Assembly (NCBI GenBank): GCA_045564915.1
Contig: JBJLGL010000001.1
Span: 1 to 64,000, forward strand
Length of the DNA stretch: 64,000 nt
Source of the DNA: JAQWRV01 sp045564915
GTDB taxonomy: Bacteria; Pseudomonadota; Alphaproteobacteria; Rhodospirillales; Rhodospirillaceae
Direction of reading: 5' to 3'
Shown here one piece after another: positions 45,112 to 54,480 of the stretch; the stretch's first letter is position 1, and every line of letters starts with the position of its first letter. Both the position numbers and the translations under genes were made by a program. A model generated the notes under the pieces. That model saw only the letters and a list, made by a program, of their open reading frames with translations. It had not been told where the DNA came from and ran no database searches.

Positions 45112-45228
45112 GCAGATGGCAGCCATCCGAATCTTAGTATACTGTGTAGAAAAATGTAGGGCCTTAATAAGCAATTCATATCGAGCAGCAGCGAAGTACT
45201 TCTAAATAGAAAAGACAAAGCAGAATCT

Positions 45229-46080
45229 ATGTCAGATATAACACATTCTTCACTAAATGATCGTGTTGTCCTTATCACAGGCGGTAGTCGTGGGTTTGGT
45301 TGGTTTATTGCAGAAGCTTTGCTGAAAGCAGGAGCTAAAGTTGCACTCACAGGGACCCAAGATACAAATCGATGGAGCGATGTTTGCCGCCAAGCCGAGA
45401 GTATAGCAGGACTTGACCGTTGCATTACAATTAAGGCCGATGTGCGCAATTGGGATGCGTGTCAGGAGGCTGTCCAGAAAACACTGGATGCGTATGGCCA
45501 GATTGACGTCCTGATTAATAATGCCGGGCGAGGTAGCCGAGAATACAAAGTCACAATGGATAACGACACTACAAAGTTTTGGGACGTGCCTATTGAAGCC
45601 TGGAGATCAGTCATCGACACAAATCTCACGGGTAGCTTTCAAATGACAAAAGCTACAGTACCTCACATGATTAAACGTAATTTTGGTAAGATATTTAGTA
45701 TCTCAACTAGCTTAACAACCATGATTGGTAATAGTTTATCACCATATGGTGCCTCAAAATCAGGCTTGGAAACGGCTCACATTGTTTGGGCACGCGAACT
45801 TGCTAAACATCAGGTTGATGTAAACATCTTACTTCCTGGTGGAGCCTCTGACACAGATTTCATCTCGCAGGATATGGTCTCTGGCCCAGTCGGGACAAGG
45901 TCGGATCGTATTCTTCCAGGCAATATTATTGTACCTCCTGCCGTCTGGATGTGCACGGATGAAACAAATGGATTAACTGGAAGGAGGGTTATAGCAAAGT
46001 TCTGGGATCACGATGCACCACCTCAGGAGGCATTCGAGAAATGCCTGCAGCCCAAACATGAGCATCCCGAGATCATGTAG
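45229..46080 (+). CDS. SDR-family oxidoreductase
   Basis: The 283-residue NAD(P)-dependent enzyme has cofactor motif TGGSRGFGW, NNAGRGS, a catalytic Ser in SISTSLTTM and Tyr-Lys in SPYGASKSGLE, with a C-terminal extension beyond the usual GG end (ALTGRRVIAKFWDHDAPPQEAFEKC). It is not closely related to the SDRs at 38-42 kb. Its last eight bases overlap the end of the convergent 157-aa gene. Confidence 0.85.
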   Translation: MSDITHSSLNDRVVLITGGSRGFGWFIAEALLKAGAKVALTGTQDTNRWSDVCRQAESIAGLDRCITIKADVRNWDACQEAVQKTLDAYGQIDVLINNAGRGSREYKVTMDNDTTKFWDVPIEAWRSVIDTNLTGSFQMTKATVPHMIKRNFGKIFSISTSLTTMIGNSLSPYGASKSGLETAHIVWARELAKHQVDVNILLPGGASDTDFISQDMVSGPVGTRSDRILPGNIIVPPAVWMCTDETNGLTGRRVIAKFWDHDAPPQEAFEKCLQPKHEHPEIM

Positions 46081-46546
46081 AGCGATACAATTGTATGTAA
46101 GATCTAACTCGGTCAGCAGCAGACTTGTAATTGCTCTTCAATTCATAACTAACGACTAATCTGCTTTGGTCTATAGTTCCAAAAATACCTGGGAAGTGAC
46201 TCTCGAAAGTCCTTAGCATTTCGACTTTTAGATCGCGAACAACCTCTGTCATCGACGTTTCGTTAAGCTTCACAAGAAGCCCAAGGTCACATTCTGAAAG
46301 TAGGTAAGCCTTACCGCTTCTCTGAATAGCCACAGATAAAACAGAATCTTTGATCATCTTAACCAAAGGCTGCGTTCGTTTACCTTCCGGCAAAGCACTG
46401 GAAACGCCAACAATAATAAAATTAATGTCCTTTTCCTGTTTCTCTCGCCACTTTCCAATATCGTGCACGAGATCCTTTAGGCTCTTGACATTATGGCCCT
46501 TTTCTCCGCCACCCTGCTCCTTATTTTGGGCAGCTATATCTGACAT
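46073..46546 (-). CDS. Hypothetical 157-aa cytoplasmic protein, possible degenerate GGDEF-like fold
   Basis: I do not recognise the family. It has no signal peptide. The N-terminal 25 residues are polar, followed by an alpha/beta pattern (DINFIIVGVSSALPEGK, AIQRSGKAYLLSECDLGLLVKLNE, RLVVSYELKSNY). The order of strand, helix and an SECDLGLLVKL hairpin loosely recalls a GGDEF domain without its active site, but this is speculative. The 3' end overlaps the convergent SDR by eight bases. ATG 46546 is the start. Confidence 0.5.
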   Translation of the reverse strand: MSDIAAQNKEQGGGEKGHNVKSLKDLVHDIGKWREKQEKDINFIIVGVSSALPEGKRTQPLVKMIKDSVLSVAIQRSGKAYLLSECDLGLLVKLNETSMTEVVRDLKVEMLRTFESHFPGIFGTIDQSRLVVSYELKSNYKSAADRVRSYIQLYRST

Positions 46547-46757
46547 CCAGTAAGATCCCCGTATCGGATTCCATTAGTTCTATTCAAGATACCAAAGAGA
46601 ATAATCATCCCCAGGATCCACAACCTTATTATGATAAAGTTACCAGTGTTTCCCGCACGCGGTCAATTATTGCCAATAACTCTATAGTCACTGGACCTTA
46701 ATAATATTTAGTTTGGCCTTGCTAGCCTGAAGTTTTGATGAGAATAGAAATCCATAA

Positions 46758-47975
46758 TCATAAGACCTTCGCTTGAATACCCCTTAGAATCAAATTGGGT
46801 AGCTGCGGTTCATCCCATAAAAAGGCTCCGGTTTGAAAATCCATTCCACCCTCGCCCGTTCTCACAATGACAAGATCTTCAGAAGCAATTACATATACCC
46901 TCTGACCGTTTGCACCATCAAAATACACTATATCCCTTGCTTCGAAGGGCTCCGAATGCGGAACATAGGCGCCGACACCTTTACCATAGTCACGCCTTGG
47001 TGCGTATTCCGTTCCAAGCCAAGTCTGAAACCCATAATTTGCATTGTTTGCAGAAGGTGTGATGACTTTCTTTATCCAATCACTTGGCACGACTTGCTCA
47101 CCACCCACACGGCCTTGATTGAGATGTAATAGTCCAAGGCGAAGCCAGTTCCTCGCTGGTGTAAAAAGTGAGCCCGACGTCTTAGCTAATCCATTTGGGC
47201 TATCTAGCCAAACCCAAGCACTGCTTTCAGCAACCTTAGACCACAAACGGCTTTCGAGAAACTCTGCATAGGACATACCCACGGCACGCTGGAGCAGCAG
47301 GCCTAGAAGCTGTGAGTTCAAATTACTGTAGGAAAAGATCGTATTTGGCGGATCCTCTGCAAGAGCTTTAAGCGCAATACTGGCCCAGTCGGTTCCAATG
47401 TTAAGCTTCATGTTATCGCCCATTGGACTGAACCCTCCTGGTGCTCGACTTAGTCCGTGGGTCATTTGTAACATATGGCGGATTGTAATCTGAGATCTAG
47501 AATCGTTCTGCCATTCGGTCAGATACTCAGCAGCTAGCTCATCAACAGAGCTAATAAAGCCCTCATCAATCGCAATACCATAGAGCAGTGCCATGACAGA
47601 CTTATGCATTGACGCTGACTCCATATAGGATGTCTCATCAAATTTTTCACCATACCATTCAAGTTGCAGCGCACCTTGGTGCCAAATCAGTAAAGACATT
47701 GATTTGGTTTCGACGGCGAACTCTATTGCTGCATCTAACGTTTCCTGCGAAATCGTTTGTGAGTCTTGCGGTGCAACAGGTATGGTAGGTGGTTGGCCGG
47801 CGACAACCTCGACTAAAGGTTCGTACCAGTCCATATTTGTCATCGAAGTTGAGGGGTTAAATGTTGCAAGCCGTTTATAGAATCTCCAATCTGAGGCCAG
47901 AAATATTGTCAGCCCAAGTCCCGCAACTGCGACAAGAATAACAACTCCTTTTAGTACTTTCTTTGCTACCTCCAC
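46758..47975 (-). CDS. Membrane-anchored serine hydrolase, beta-lactamase (class C)/6-aminohexanoate-dimer hydrolase family
   Basis: The 405-residue protein has an N-terminal hydrophobic anchor (VLKGVVILVAVAGLGLTIFLAS, 7-28). The penicillin-recognising-enzyme motifs are present: S-x-x-K at 122-125 (SMHK) and Y-x-N at 216-218 (FSYSN). Active-site serine, lysine and tyrosine are therefore in place. A periplasmic peptidase, esterase or amidase is more likely than a true beta-lactamase, as the third (KTG/HxG) motif is not clear. GTG 47975 is the start, with GAGAGG upstream. Confidence 0.85.
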   Translation of the reverse strand: MEVAKKVLKGVVILVAVAGLGLTIFLASDWRFYKRLATFNPSTSMTNMDWYEPLVEVVAGQPPTIPVAPQDSQTISQETLDAAIEFAVETKSMSLLIWHQGALQLEWYGEKFDETSYMESASMHKSVMALLYGIAIDEGFISSVDELAAEYLTEWQNDSRSQITIRHMLQMTHGLSRAPGGFSPMGDNMKLNIGTDWASIALKALAEDPPNTIFSYSNLNSQLLGLLLQRAVGMSYAEFLESRLWSKVAESSAWVWLDSPNGLAKTSGSLFTPARNWLRLGLLHLNQGRVGGEQVVPSDWIKKVITPSANNANYGFQTWLGTEYAPRRDYGKGVGAYVPHSEPFEARDIVYFDGANGQRVYVIASEDLVIVRTGEGGMDFQTGAFLWDEPQLPNLILRGIQAKVL

Positions 47976-48612
47976 CGCCTTATGTACCTCTCGATTTATG
48001 TGAAAAAATTATCTTGGGCGCTTTGCAGCTTGCATTACGGTCAAGGTAAACAGGTATAGAGACAGCCAAGCAACCGAAACATAGCAGTAACGATTGAAAT
48101 ACCTCCTTCATTGCAAACAAACTTGTTGATCATCTTAATTATTTAGAAAATTAAGAATCTCTGTGCGATCCATTATCCTTTCTATGATACCCGATCTTCT
48201 TGATCGATAGCACCGCATGGGCTCCTTTTCGCTTCAACCAATAGCCTAATTGATCGATCTTATCTCAGTTTGATTTAGCGAGTTTATCTTAAAGCATTGA
48301 AATATATACTCTATATGGGAATAACTATGGTAGATTAGAATTTTACGTTAACGTAATTATTATTACTTGTTGGATATAATTATTACTTATATCATCTAGC
48401 CAGAGTTCGAACAGATTAACCAAAACTTTCTCGGCCAATGTAATGGACGCACAATACTGGACTCGAAGAGAGGACTACCCTCTTCACTTTATTGTCACCA
48501 TACGGTGCCAACAGCATTAATCGGCAAGCTTTCGGAGCGTGAATAAAGAGAACAAGTAACAGGACAAGTCACCTCGGTATTCAATTATCGAAGTAAAGGC
48601 GGAGACCATGGC
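47976..48612. other. 637-bp AT-rich regulatory region upstream of the beta-oxidation operon
   Basis: No gene is recognised. The region serves both the divergent serine hydrolase and the MerR-type regulator. It includes AT-rich DNA around 48290-48410 and a perfect palindrome at 48343-48356 (separate entry). I see no other strong hairpin or coding signal. Confidence 0.5.
48343..48356. promoter_or_regulatory. Perfect 14-bp palindrome, candidate LiuR/MerR-type operator
   Basis: The sequence TTACGTTAACGTAA is a perfect inverted repeat in AT-rich DNA 257 bp before the MerR-type regulator start. It resembles the ACGT-centred consensus I recall for LiuR, a MerR-family regulator of fatty-acid and branched-chain degradation genes. 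The regulator downstream is LiuR-like, so autoregulation and operon control are plausible. The distance to the gene implies a long leader or a second promoter. Confidence 0.5.
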
Positions 48613-49068
48613 GTGATTACATCACCCAATAGACCAAAGGGCGAACAAGCAGACACCCTTTATAGTACCAACCAACTTGCTGATTCGGTAGGAGTGACAC
48701 AGAGAACCATTCGGTTTTATGAAAGCAAGGGCCTACTTCGCCCCCAATTCGCTGGCTCGACCCGTGTGTATACCTATAGGGACCATGCACGTTTGGAACT
48801 TATTCTAAGAGGAAAACGACTGGGATTCTCACTAGATGAAATCGCTGAATATCTTGCCTTATATGACGCCGACCCGGAACACATTAGCCAAGTACGTCAT
48901 ATTCGTGCCAAAGCTAATGAAAGAGCAAATGATCTAAAAGCGAAGTTGTCGGATATCAAAATCACTTTGGGCGAGCTTGAACAAATTAAACAGGATGCCG
49001 CTCATTGGCTCGCTGAAAAAGGCGTGCCGTTGGAAGTGGATACACCCATAAAGTCAACAATTAAATAA
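48613..49068 (+). CDS. MerR-family transcriptional regulator, LiuR-like
   Basis: The 151-residue protein has an N-terminal MerR DNA-binding domain (YSTNQLADSVGVTQRTIRFYESKGLL, then RVYTYRDHARLELILRGKRLGFSLDEIAEYLALYD) and a coiled-coil dimerisation helix after 95. The LILRGKRLGFSL stretch matches LiuR-type regulators. There is no Cys-based metal site. It starts at GTG 48613; the thiolase gene begins 30 bp after its stop. It probably controls the fatty-acid oxidation operon it heads, with acyl-CoA or a related metabolite as effector (inference). Confidence 0.85.
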   Translation: MITSPNRPKGEQADTLYSTNQLADSVGVTQRTIRFYESKGLLRPQFAGSTRVYTYRDHARLELILRGKRLGFSLDEIAEYLALYDADPEHISQVRHIRAKANERANDLKAKLSDIKITLGELEQIKQDAAHWLAEKGVPLEVDTPIKSTIK

Positions 49069-49098
49069 ATTAATAATGATGCAGAAAGGAATAGACCT

Positions 49099-50235
49099 AT
49101 GGCCGGTGCCCTAATTGCAGGATATGCGCGCTCACCACTAACACTTGCCAGTAAAGGTGCTCTGAAACGTATCCGTCCAGATGATCTTGCAGCTGCGGTT
49201 ATTAAGGGCCTTATGAACCGAACTGGTATTGATCCCAATACTCTGGAAGACTTGATTGTAGGCTGCGCATTTCCAGAGGGGGAGCAAGGACTCAATGTAG
49301 CGCGCAATATCGGCTTCCTAGCGGATCTACCAAACAGCGTTGCTGGTACCACAGTGAATCGGTTCTGTGGGTCATCTATGCAAGCGATACATATGGCGGT
49401 TGGTGCGATTGCCACCGGTGCAGGAGATGCCTTTCTCTGTGCCGGTATTGAAAGTATGAGCCGCGTTCCCATGGCTGGTTTTAATCCCATGCTGAATCCA
49501 AAATTAGTAGATGTCGGACATGCGGCCTATATGGGAATGGGGGAAACGGCAGAGAATCTGGCTAAGAGGTACGATATAAACCGTGACAAGCAAGATGCCT
49601 TTGCCGTCGAGAGCCATAAGCGTGCGGCAGAAGCACAACAGAAAGGCCGGTTCAATGATGAAATCGTTCCTATTGAGACAAGAGACGGTATCGTTGATCA
49701 GGATGGGTGCATTCGACCAGAAACGACAACACAGATTTTAGCCGATCTTAAGCCCGCATTTGAAGAAAATGGATCTATCACTGCTGGCACATCTTCTCCA
49801 CTTACAGATGGTTCGGCAGCCGTGCTTGTCACCTCTGAAGACTATGCCAATACCCATGACCTTAAACCTTTAGCAAGAATTAAGTCCATTGCTGTTGCTG
49901 GCTGCGCGCCGGAGATTATGGGCATCGGGCCGGTCAACTCCACCAACAAAGCTCTAGGCCGAGCCGGTCTTACATTAAAAGACATAGATGTGATCGAGTT
50001 AAATGAAGCGTTTGCCGCCCAATCGTTAGCCGTTTCTCATGATCTAGACCTTGATCTGAATAAAACTAATATTGATGGAGGTGCGATTGCGCTCGGCCAT
50101 CCACTTGGAGCAACAGGAGCGCGTATTACTGGTAAAGCTGCTCAGATTATGAAGCGTGAAGGCAAAAGATATGCACTTGCTACTCAGTGTATTGGTGGCG
50201 GCCAGGGCATTGCGACGGTATTGGAGACAATGTAA
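49099..50235 (+). CDS. fadA: Acetyl-CoA C-acyltransferase (3-ketoacyl-CoA thiolase)
   Basis: The 378-residue enzyme performs the thiolytic cleavage of 3-ketoacyl-CoA. The nucleophilic Cys90 is in NRFCGSSMQAI, the active-site His is in GGAIALGHPLGATGARI, and the second Cys is in CIGGGQGIA. An internal NEAFA motif is present. Its stop overlaps the start of the dehydrogenase gene (TAATG). It is the second gene of the beta-oxidation operon. Confidence 0.94.
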   Translation: MAGALIAGYARSPLTLASKGALKRIRPDDLAAAVIKGLMNRTGIDPNTLEDLIVGCAFPEGEQGLNVARNIGFLADLPNSVAGTTVNRFCGSSMQAIHMAVGAIATGAGDAFLCAGIESMSRVPMAGFNPMLNPKLVDVGHAAYMGMGETAENLAKRYDINRDKQDAFAVESHKRAAEAQQKGRFNDEIVPIETRDGIVDQDGCIRPETTTQILADLKPAFEENGSITAGTSSPLTDGSAAVLVTSEDYANTHDLKPLARIKSIAVAGCAPEIMGIGPVNSTNKALGRAGLTLKDIDVIELNEAFAAQSLAVSHDLDLDLNKTNIDGGAIALGHPLGATGARITGKAAQIMKREGKRYALATQCIGGGQGIATVLETM

Positions 50236-52571
50236 TGACCGATATAAAAAAAGTTGCGGTCATAGGGGCTGGTGTTATGGGCGCAGGGATTGCGGCCCAT
50301 ATTGCTAATGCTGGTGTTCCCGTTGTTCTGCTCGATATTGTGGCAAAAGACGGTTCTAATCGGAATGCAATCGCTGAAGGTGCGATTAAGAAAATGCTGA
50401 AGACGGAACCAGCACCGTTTATGTCCAAACGAGCCACTAAATACGTCATACCCGGCAATATCGAAGACCATATGGACTGGCTAGTGGACTGTGACTGGAT
50501 TATTGAAGCGGTCATAGAGCGTGTAAATATCAAGCAGGATATCTATAGAAAGATTGCTGCCGTCAAAAAGAAAGGTGCTGTCTTATCATCCAATACATCA
50601 ACAATTCCCCTTAAAGATCTTTCTGAAGCCATGGAGGAAAGCATCATCCCTGATTTCATGATTACGCATTTCTTTAATCCACCACGCTACATGCGTCTTC
50701 TCGAAATCGTTACGTCTGATAAAACACGTTCTGGAGCCATAGCTGCTATTGATGCCTTCTGCGATAAGTACTTGGGCAAGGGTGTTATTCACGCGAAAGA
50801 CACCGCTGGTTTTGTAGCCAACCGTATTGGGACGTATTGGTTCCAGTTGGGTATGAAAGCATCACTTGAGCTTGGCCTCACAGTTGATGAAGCTGATGCA
50901 ATAGGCAGCCGACCCCTTGGAATTCCTAAGTCTGGTTTTTTCGGTACACTGGATTTAGTAGGTCTTGATCTGATGCCACATGTGGCAGCTTCAATGCTAG
51001 AACGCCTTCCTCAAGATGACCCTTATCGAGCCATTCATTCCGAACCTGAAGTCGTCAAGACCATGCTGAGAAAAGGTTGGATTGGCCGCAAAGGACCAAG
51101 TGGCTTTTACCGGCTAGATCGTAGTGATGGCAAGCGTATCAAAGAAAGTATAGATCTGAAGACAGGTGAATATGGCCCGTCACAAAAAGTTAAATTTGAT
51201 AGCTTAGAGGCTGCAAAAACCGGTGGTCTGCGAGCTCTTGTCAAACACGAAGATAAAGGTGGTCGGTTTGCTTGGTATTTAATGTCCCACGCAGTTCCTT
51301 ACGCCGCCTCCCTCGTGCCTGAGATTGCTGACACGATCGTTGATGTTGATGCCGGGATGAAAGATGGATACGGCTGGCGTTATGGTCCGTTCGAATTGGC
51401 TGACCAAATGGGTGCAGGCTGGCTCGTTAAGAAACTAAGAGCTGAAGGTTTGGCTGTACCATCCATTATGGTTCATGCTGCAGAAAAAGATGGTTTCTAT
51501 AGAGTTAAGAGTGGGATACAGCAATTTCTGACTACGGATGGAACCTACGCCAACTTTATTCGTCCGGATGGCTTTCTTAGCCTGTCGGCCATCAAACTGG
51601 CCTCAGAGCCCTTGCTCAAAAATGGCTCGGCCTCAGTATGGGATATAGGAGACGGGGTGTTGTGCTTCGAATTCACCTCGAAGATGAATAGTCTCGATCC
51701 GGACATCATGGGGTTATACAAAAAGACGATCAAGAAAATCATCAATGATGATTCACTAAAAGCATTAGTGATCTATAACGAAGGCACCAACTTCTCAGTA
51801 GGTGCAAATCTAGGTCTCTTCCTGTTTGCTGCAAACATCTCGCTATGGTCAGAAATCGAAAACCAAATCGAAGACGGCCAGAAGACCTATATGTCTTTGA
51901 AACAGGCCCCATTCCCTGTTGTCGCTGCACCATCCGGCATGGCCTTAGGGGGAGGCTGTGAAATTCTTCTACATGCAGATGCTATCCAAGCCCATGCAGA
52001 AACATATACAGGCCTTGTGGAAATGGGGGTCGGTATCATTCCCGGGTGGGGAGGTTGCAAAGAGGTATTGCTTCGCCTTCAGAACCACCCTCGCCTGCCC
52101 AACGGGCCGATGCCTGCAGTTGCCAAAGCCTTTGAGATGATTGGAACGGCACAGGTCTCTAAATCCGCTATAGAAGCAAAAGAGATGGGCTTATTTAGAG
52201 ATAGCGATGCTATCACCATGAATCGGGATAGGCTTCTTTCTGATGCCAAGGCAAAAGCTCTCTCTCTATCTGAAAACTATACGCCACCCCTAGAGCAAGA
52301 ATTGCTGCTACCTGGCCCTACTGGCCAGGCCACGATGCAGCTAGCTCTTCATGATCTTGCTCTCAAAGGTATGGTGACACCACACGATGAGGTGGTTGCG
52401 CACGGCCTATCAGAAGTCCTAACTGGCGGTGCCACCGACGTTACGGAAACTATCTCCGAAAAAGCACTACTAAAACTTGAACGGACCGTTTTCATGAAAT
52501 TGGCCCGCACGAGTGGCACTCTGGCGCGAATGGAACATATGCTAGATACCGGTAAGCCGCTAAGAAATTAG
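50235..52571 (+). CDS. Bifunctional 3-hydroxyacyl-CoA dehydrogenase/enoyl-CoA hydratase, FadN-type domain order
   Basis: The 778-residue enzyme has an N-terminal NAD-binding hydroxyacyl-CoA dehydrogenase domain (VAVIGAGVMGAGIAAHIANAG at about 7-27; ITHFFNPPRYMRLLEIV) and a C-terminal enoyl-CoA hydratase domain with the oxyanion region APSGMALGGGCEILLHAD. This is the reverse of FadB/FadJ order and the same as B. subtilis FadN. ATG 50235 overlaps the thiolase stop; the earlier in-frame ATG is not needed. It catalyses the hydration and dehydrogenation steps of beta-oxidation. Confidence 0.93.
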   Translation: MTDIKKVAVIGAGVMGAGIAAHIANAGVPVVLLDIVAKDGSNRNAIAEGAIKKMLKTEPAPFMSKRATKYVIPGNIEDHMDWLVDCDWIIEAVIERVNIKQDIYRKIAAVKKKGAVLSSNTSTIPLKDLSEAMEESIIPDFMITHFFNPPRYMRLLEIVTSDKTRSGAIAAIDAFCDKYLGKGVIHAKDTAGFVANRIGTYWFQLGMKASLELGLTVDEADAIGSRPLGIPKSGFFGTLDLVGLDLMPHVAASMLERLPQDDPYRAIHSEPEVVKTMLRKGWIGRKGPSGFYRLDRSDGKRIKESIDLKTGEYGPSQKVKFDSLEAAKTGGLRALVKHEDKGGRFAWYLMSHAVPYAASLVPEIADTIVDVDAGMKDGYGWRYGPFELADQMGAGWLVKKLRAEGLAVPSIMVHAAEKDGFYRVKSGIQQFLTTDGTYANFIRPDGFLSLSAIKLASEPLLKNGSASVWDIGDGVLCFEFTSKMNSLDPDIMGLYKKTIKKIINDDSLKALVIYNEGTNFSVGANLGLFLFAANISLWSEIENQIEDGQKTYMSLKQAPFPVVAAPSGMALGGGCEILLHADAIQAHAETYTGLVEMGVGIIPGWGGCKEVLLRLQNHPRLPNGPMPAVAKAFEMIGTAQVSKSAIEAKEMGLFRDSDAITMNRDRLLSDAKAKALSLSENYTPPLEQELLLPGPTGQATMQLALHDLALKGMVTPHDEVVAHGLSEVLTGGATDVTETISEKALLKLERTVFMKLARTSGTLARMEHMLDTGKPLRN

Positions 52572-52593
52572 ATCACAGGCAGGAGAACGTACT

Positions 52594-54396
52594 ATGACAG
52601 TATACAATCCCCCCTTACGCGATATGCGCTTTGTATACCACGAGCTTCTAGACGGTGGTTCACTTGCAGAAATAAAAGCCTTCAATGATTTCACACCCGA
52701 TGTTGTAGATGCTGTCTTGGAAGAGGCGGGAAGATTCACATCAGAGGTGCTTCTTCCTCTAAATCTATCTGGCGACGCAGAAGGCTGTAGCTTGGAGAAT
52801 GGTGTGGTCCGTACACCAAATGGATTCAAAGATGCATACAAGAAATTTATTCAGGGAGGATGGACAGGGATCGCTGCCGATACTAAATATGGCGGCCAAG
52901 GAGCACCAGCCGCTTTACATTTTCTTATTCAGGAAATGATTTGCTCAACTAATATGTCGTTTGGCATGTATCCAGGGCTTACAGAGGGTGCATTCAACGC
53001 TATCAACCTGCATGGATCAGAGGAACAAAAAGCACTTTACTTACCGAAGTTTGTAGAAGGCATATGGTCGGGCACTATGTGTCTAACAGAATCTCAGTGC
53101 GGAACAGACTTGGGGCTCATCCGGACTAAAGCCAACCCACAGAATGACGGCAGTTACAAAGTAACTGGAACAAAGATTTTTATTTCTGCGGGCGAACACG
53201 ATCTAACAGAGAATATTGTTCATCTAGTACTCGCTCGCTTACCCGGCGCGCCAGTGGGCATAAAAGGTATCAGTATGTTCATTGTTCCCAAGTTTATTCC
53301 TGTGGACGATGCCTCTATTGGCCGACGTAATGAGGTCACCTGCGGGTCTATCGAACACAAGATGGGTATTAAAGGCTCATCTACCTGCGTCATGAATTTT
53401 GAAAATGCCACTGGTTGGCTTGTTGGACAGCCTAACAAGGGAATGCGGGCTATGTTTACCATGATGAACGCAGCACGCCTAGGAGTCGGAATTCAAGGTC
53501 TAGGGATTGGAGAGGCAGCATACCAAAGTTGTTTGGCCTATGCCCAAGAGCGTTTGCAAGGCCGCGCATTAAATGGCGCTAAGACACCAGATAAACCAGC
53601 AGATTCTATCCTGGTTCACCCTGACATCCGAAAAAACCTTCTTACCATAAAAGCCCTCACCGAGGGCATTAGAGCATTATGCATGTGGACTGCAATAAAT
53701 TTAGATAAAGCAGAAGAAAGTGATAATGCAGCTGAACGTCAAACCGCTAACGATCTTCTGCAATTGCTGACACCAATTGTTAAAGCTTACGCTACGGATA
53801 AGGGTTTCCAAGTAGCTAATCTAGGAGTTCAGATTTACGGAGGGCATGGCTACATTCATGAACACGGTATGGAACAGTTTGTACGGGACGCCCGCATAAC
53901 CCAGCTTTATGAAGGTACTAATGGAATCCAAGCCCTTGATCTAGTAGGACGTAAGATGGGAGCTCATTACGGTCGCTATCTGCGCGCATTCTTTCATCCG
54001 GTACAAAACTTCATTGAAGACAACACTAATGACGAAGTGCTGCAGCCCTTCATACTAGGTTTAGCCAAAGCATTTGGCCGATTGCAGCAGGCTACCGGGA
54101 TCATTGCGCAGAAAGGTCTAAGCAATCCCAATGAAGCGGGCGCTGCGGCGACTGATTATTTAACTTTATTCGGCCATGTCGCATTAGCATTTATGTGGGC
54201 GAAAACGGTCAAACTAGCACTAGAAAAGAAAGATGATGACTCAAGCGGGTTCTATGTTGGAAAGCTGAAAACTGCCCGGTTCTTTTATGAGCGTATTCTC
54301 CCAGAAACGGGTGGACTGTTCTCAATGATTATGGCTGGTAGCGAGTCCATTATGGATATGGATGATGCTTTATTCGACGCCTCTACTATAGCCTAA
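52594..54396 (+). CDS. fadE: Acyl-CoA dehydrogenase (long 600-aa type)
   Basis: The 600-residue flavoprotein oxidises acyl-CoA to 2-enoyl-CoA. Features include LTESQCGTDLG, KVTGTKIFISAGEHDLTENIVHLVLARLPG, and the catalytic Glu in QLYEGTNGIQALDLVGRKM, followed by a C-terminal helical extension seen in the 590-600-aa proteobacterial subfamily. It is last in the operon, 22 bp after the dehydrogenase/hydratase stop. Thiolase, dehydrogenase/hydratase and acyl-CoA dehydrogenase here parallel the Bacillus fadNAE set. Confidence 0.93.
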   Translation: MTVYNPPLRDMRFVYHELLDGGSLAEIKAFNDFTPDVVDAVLEEAGRFTSEVLLPLNLSGDAEGCSLENGVVRTPNGFKDAYKKFIQGGWTGIAADTKYGGQGAPAALHFLIQEMICSTNMSFGMYPGLTEGAFNAINLHGSEEQKALYLPKFVEGIWSGTMCLTESQCGTDLGLIRTKANPQNDGSYKVTGTKIFISAGEHDLTENIVHLVLARLPGAPVGIKGISMFIVPKFIPVDDASIGRRNEVTCGSIEHKMGIKGSSTCVMNFENATGWLVGQPNKGMRAMFTMMNAARLGVGIQGLGIGEAAYQSCLAYAQERLQGRALNGAKTPDKPADSILVHPDIRKNLLTIKALTEGIRALCMWTAINLDKAEESDNAAERQTANDLLQLLTPIVKAYATDKGFQVANLGVQIYGGHGYIHEHGMEQFVRDARITQLYEGTNGIQALDLVGRKMGAHYGRYLRAFFHPVQNFIEDNTNDEVLQPFILGLAKAFGRLQQATGIIAQKGLSNPNEAGAAATDYLTLFGHVALAFMWAKTVKLALEKKDDDSSGFYVGKLKTARFFYERILPETGGLFSMIMAGSESIMDMDDALFDASTIA

Positions 54397-54480
54397 GGCT
54401 GATCTGGTAGATGAATCTTCCCTTGCACCTGGTTGGCTTATCTTAGCAGCATAGATATGAAGGAGAGACCGGGACCTAAC

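Noticed and set aside
45114..45128. GATGGC-A-GCCATC inverted repeat after the EamA gene
   Set aside because: The one-base centre cannot form a stable hairpin loop and no T-run follows, so it is not called as a terminator.
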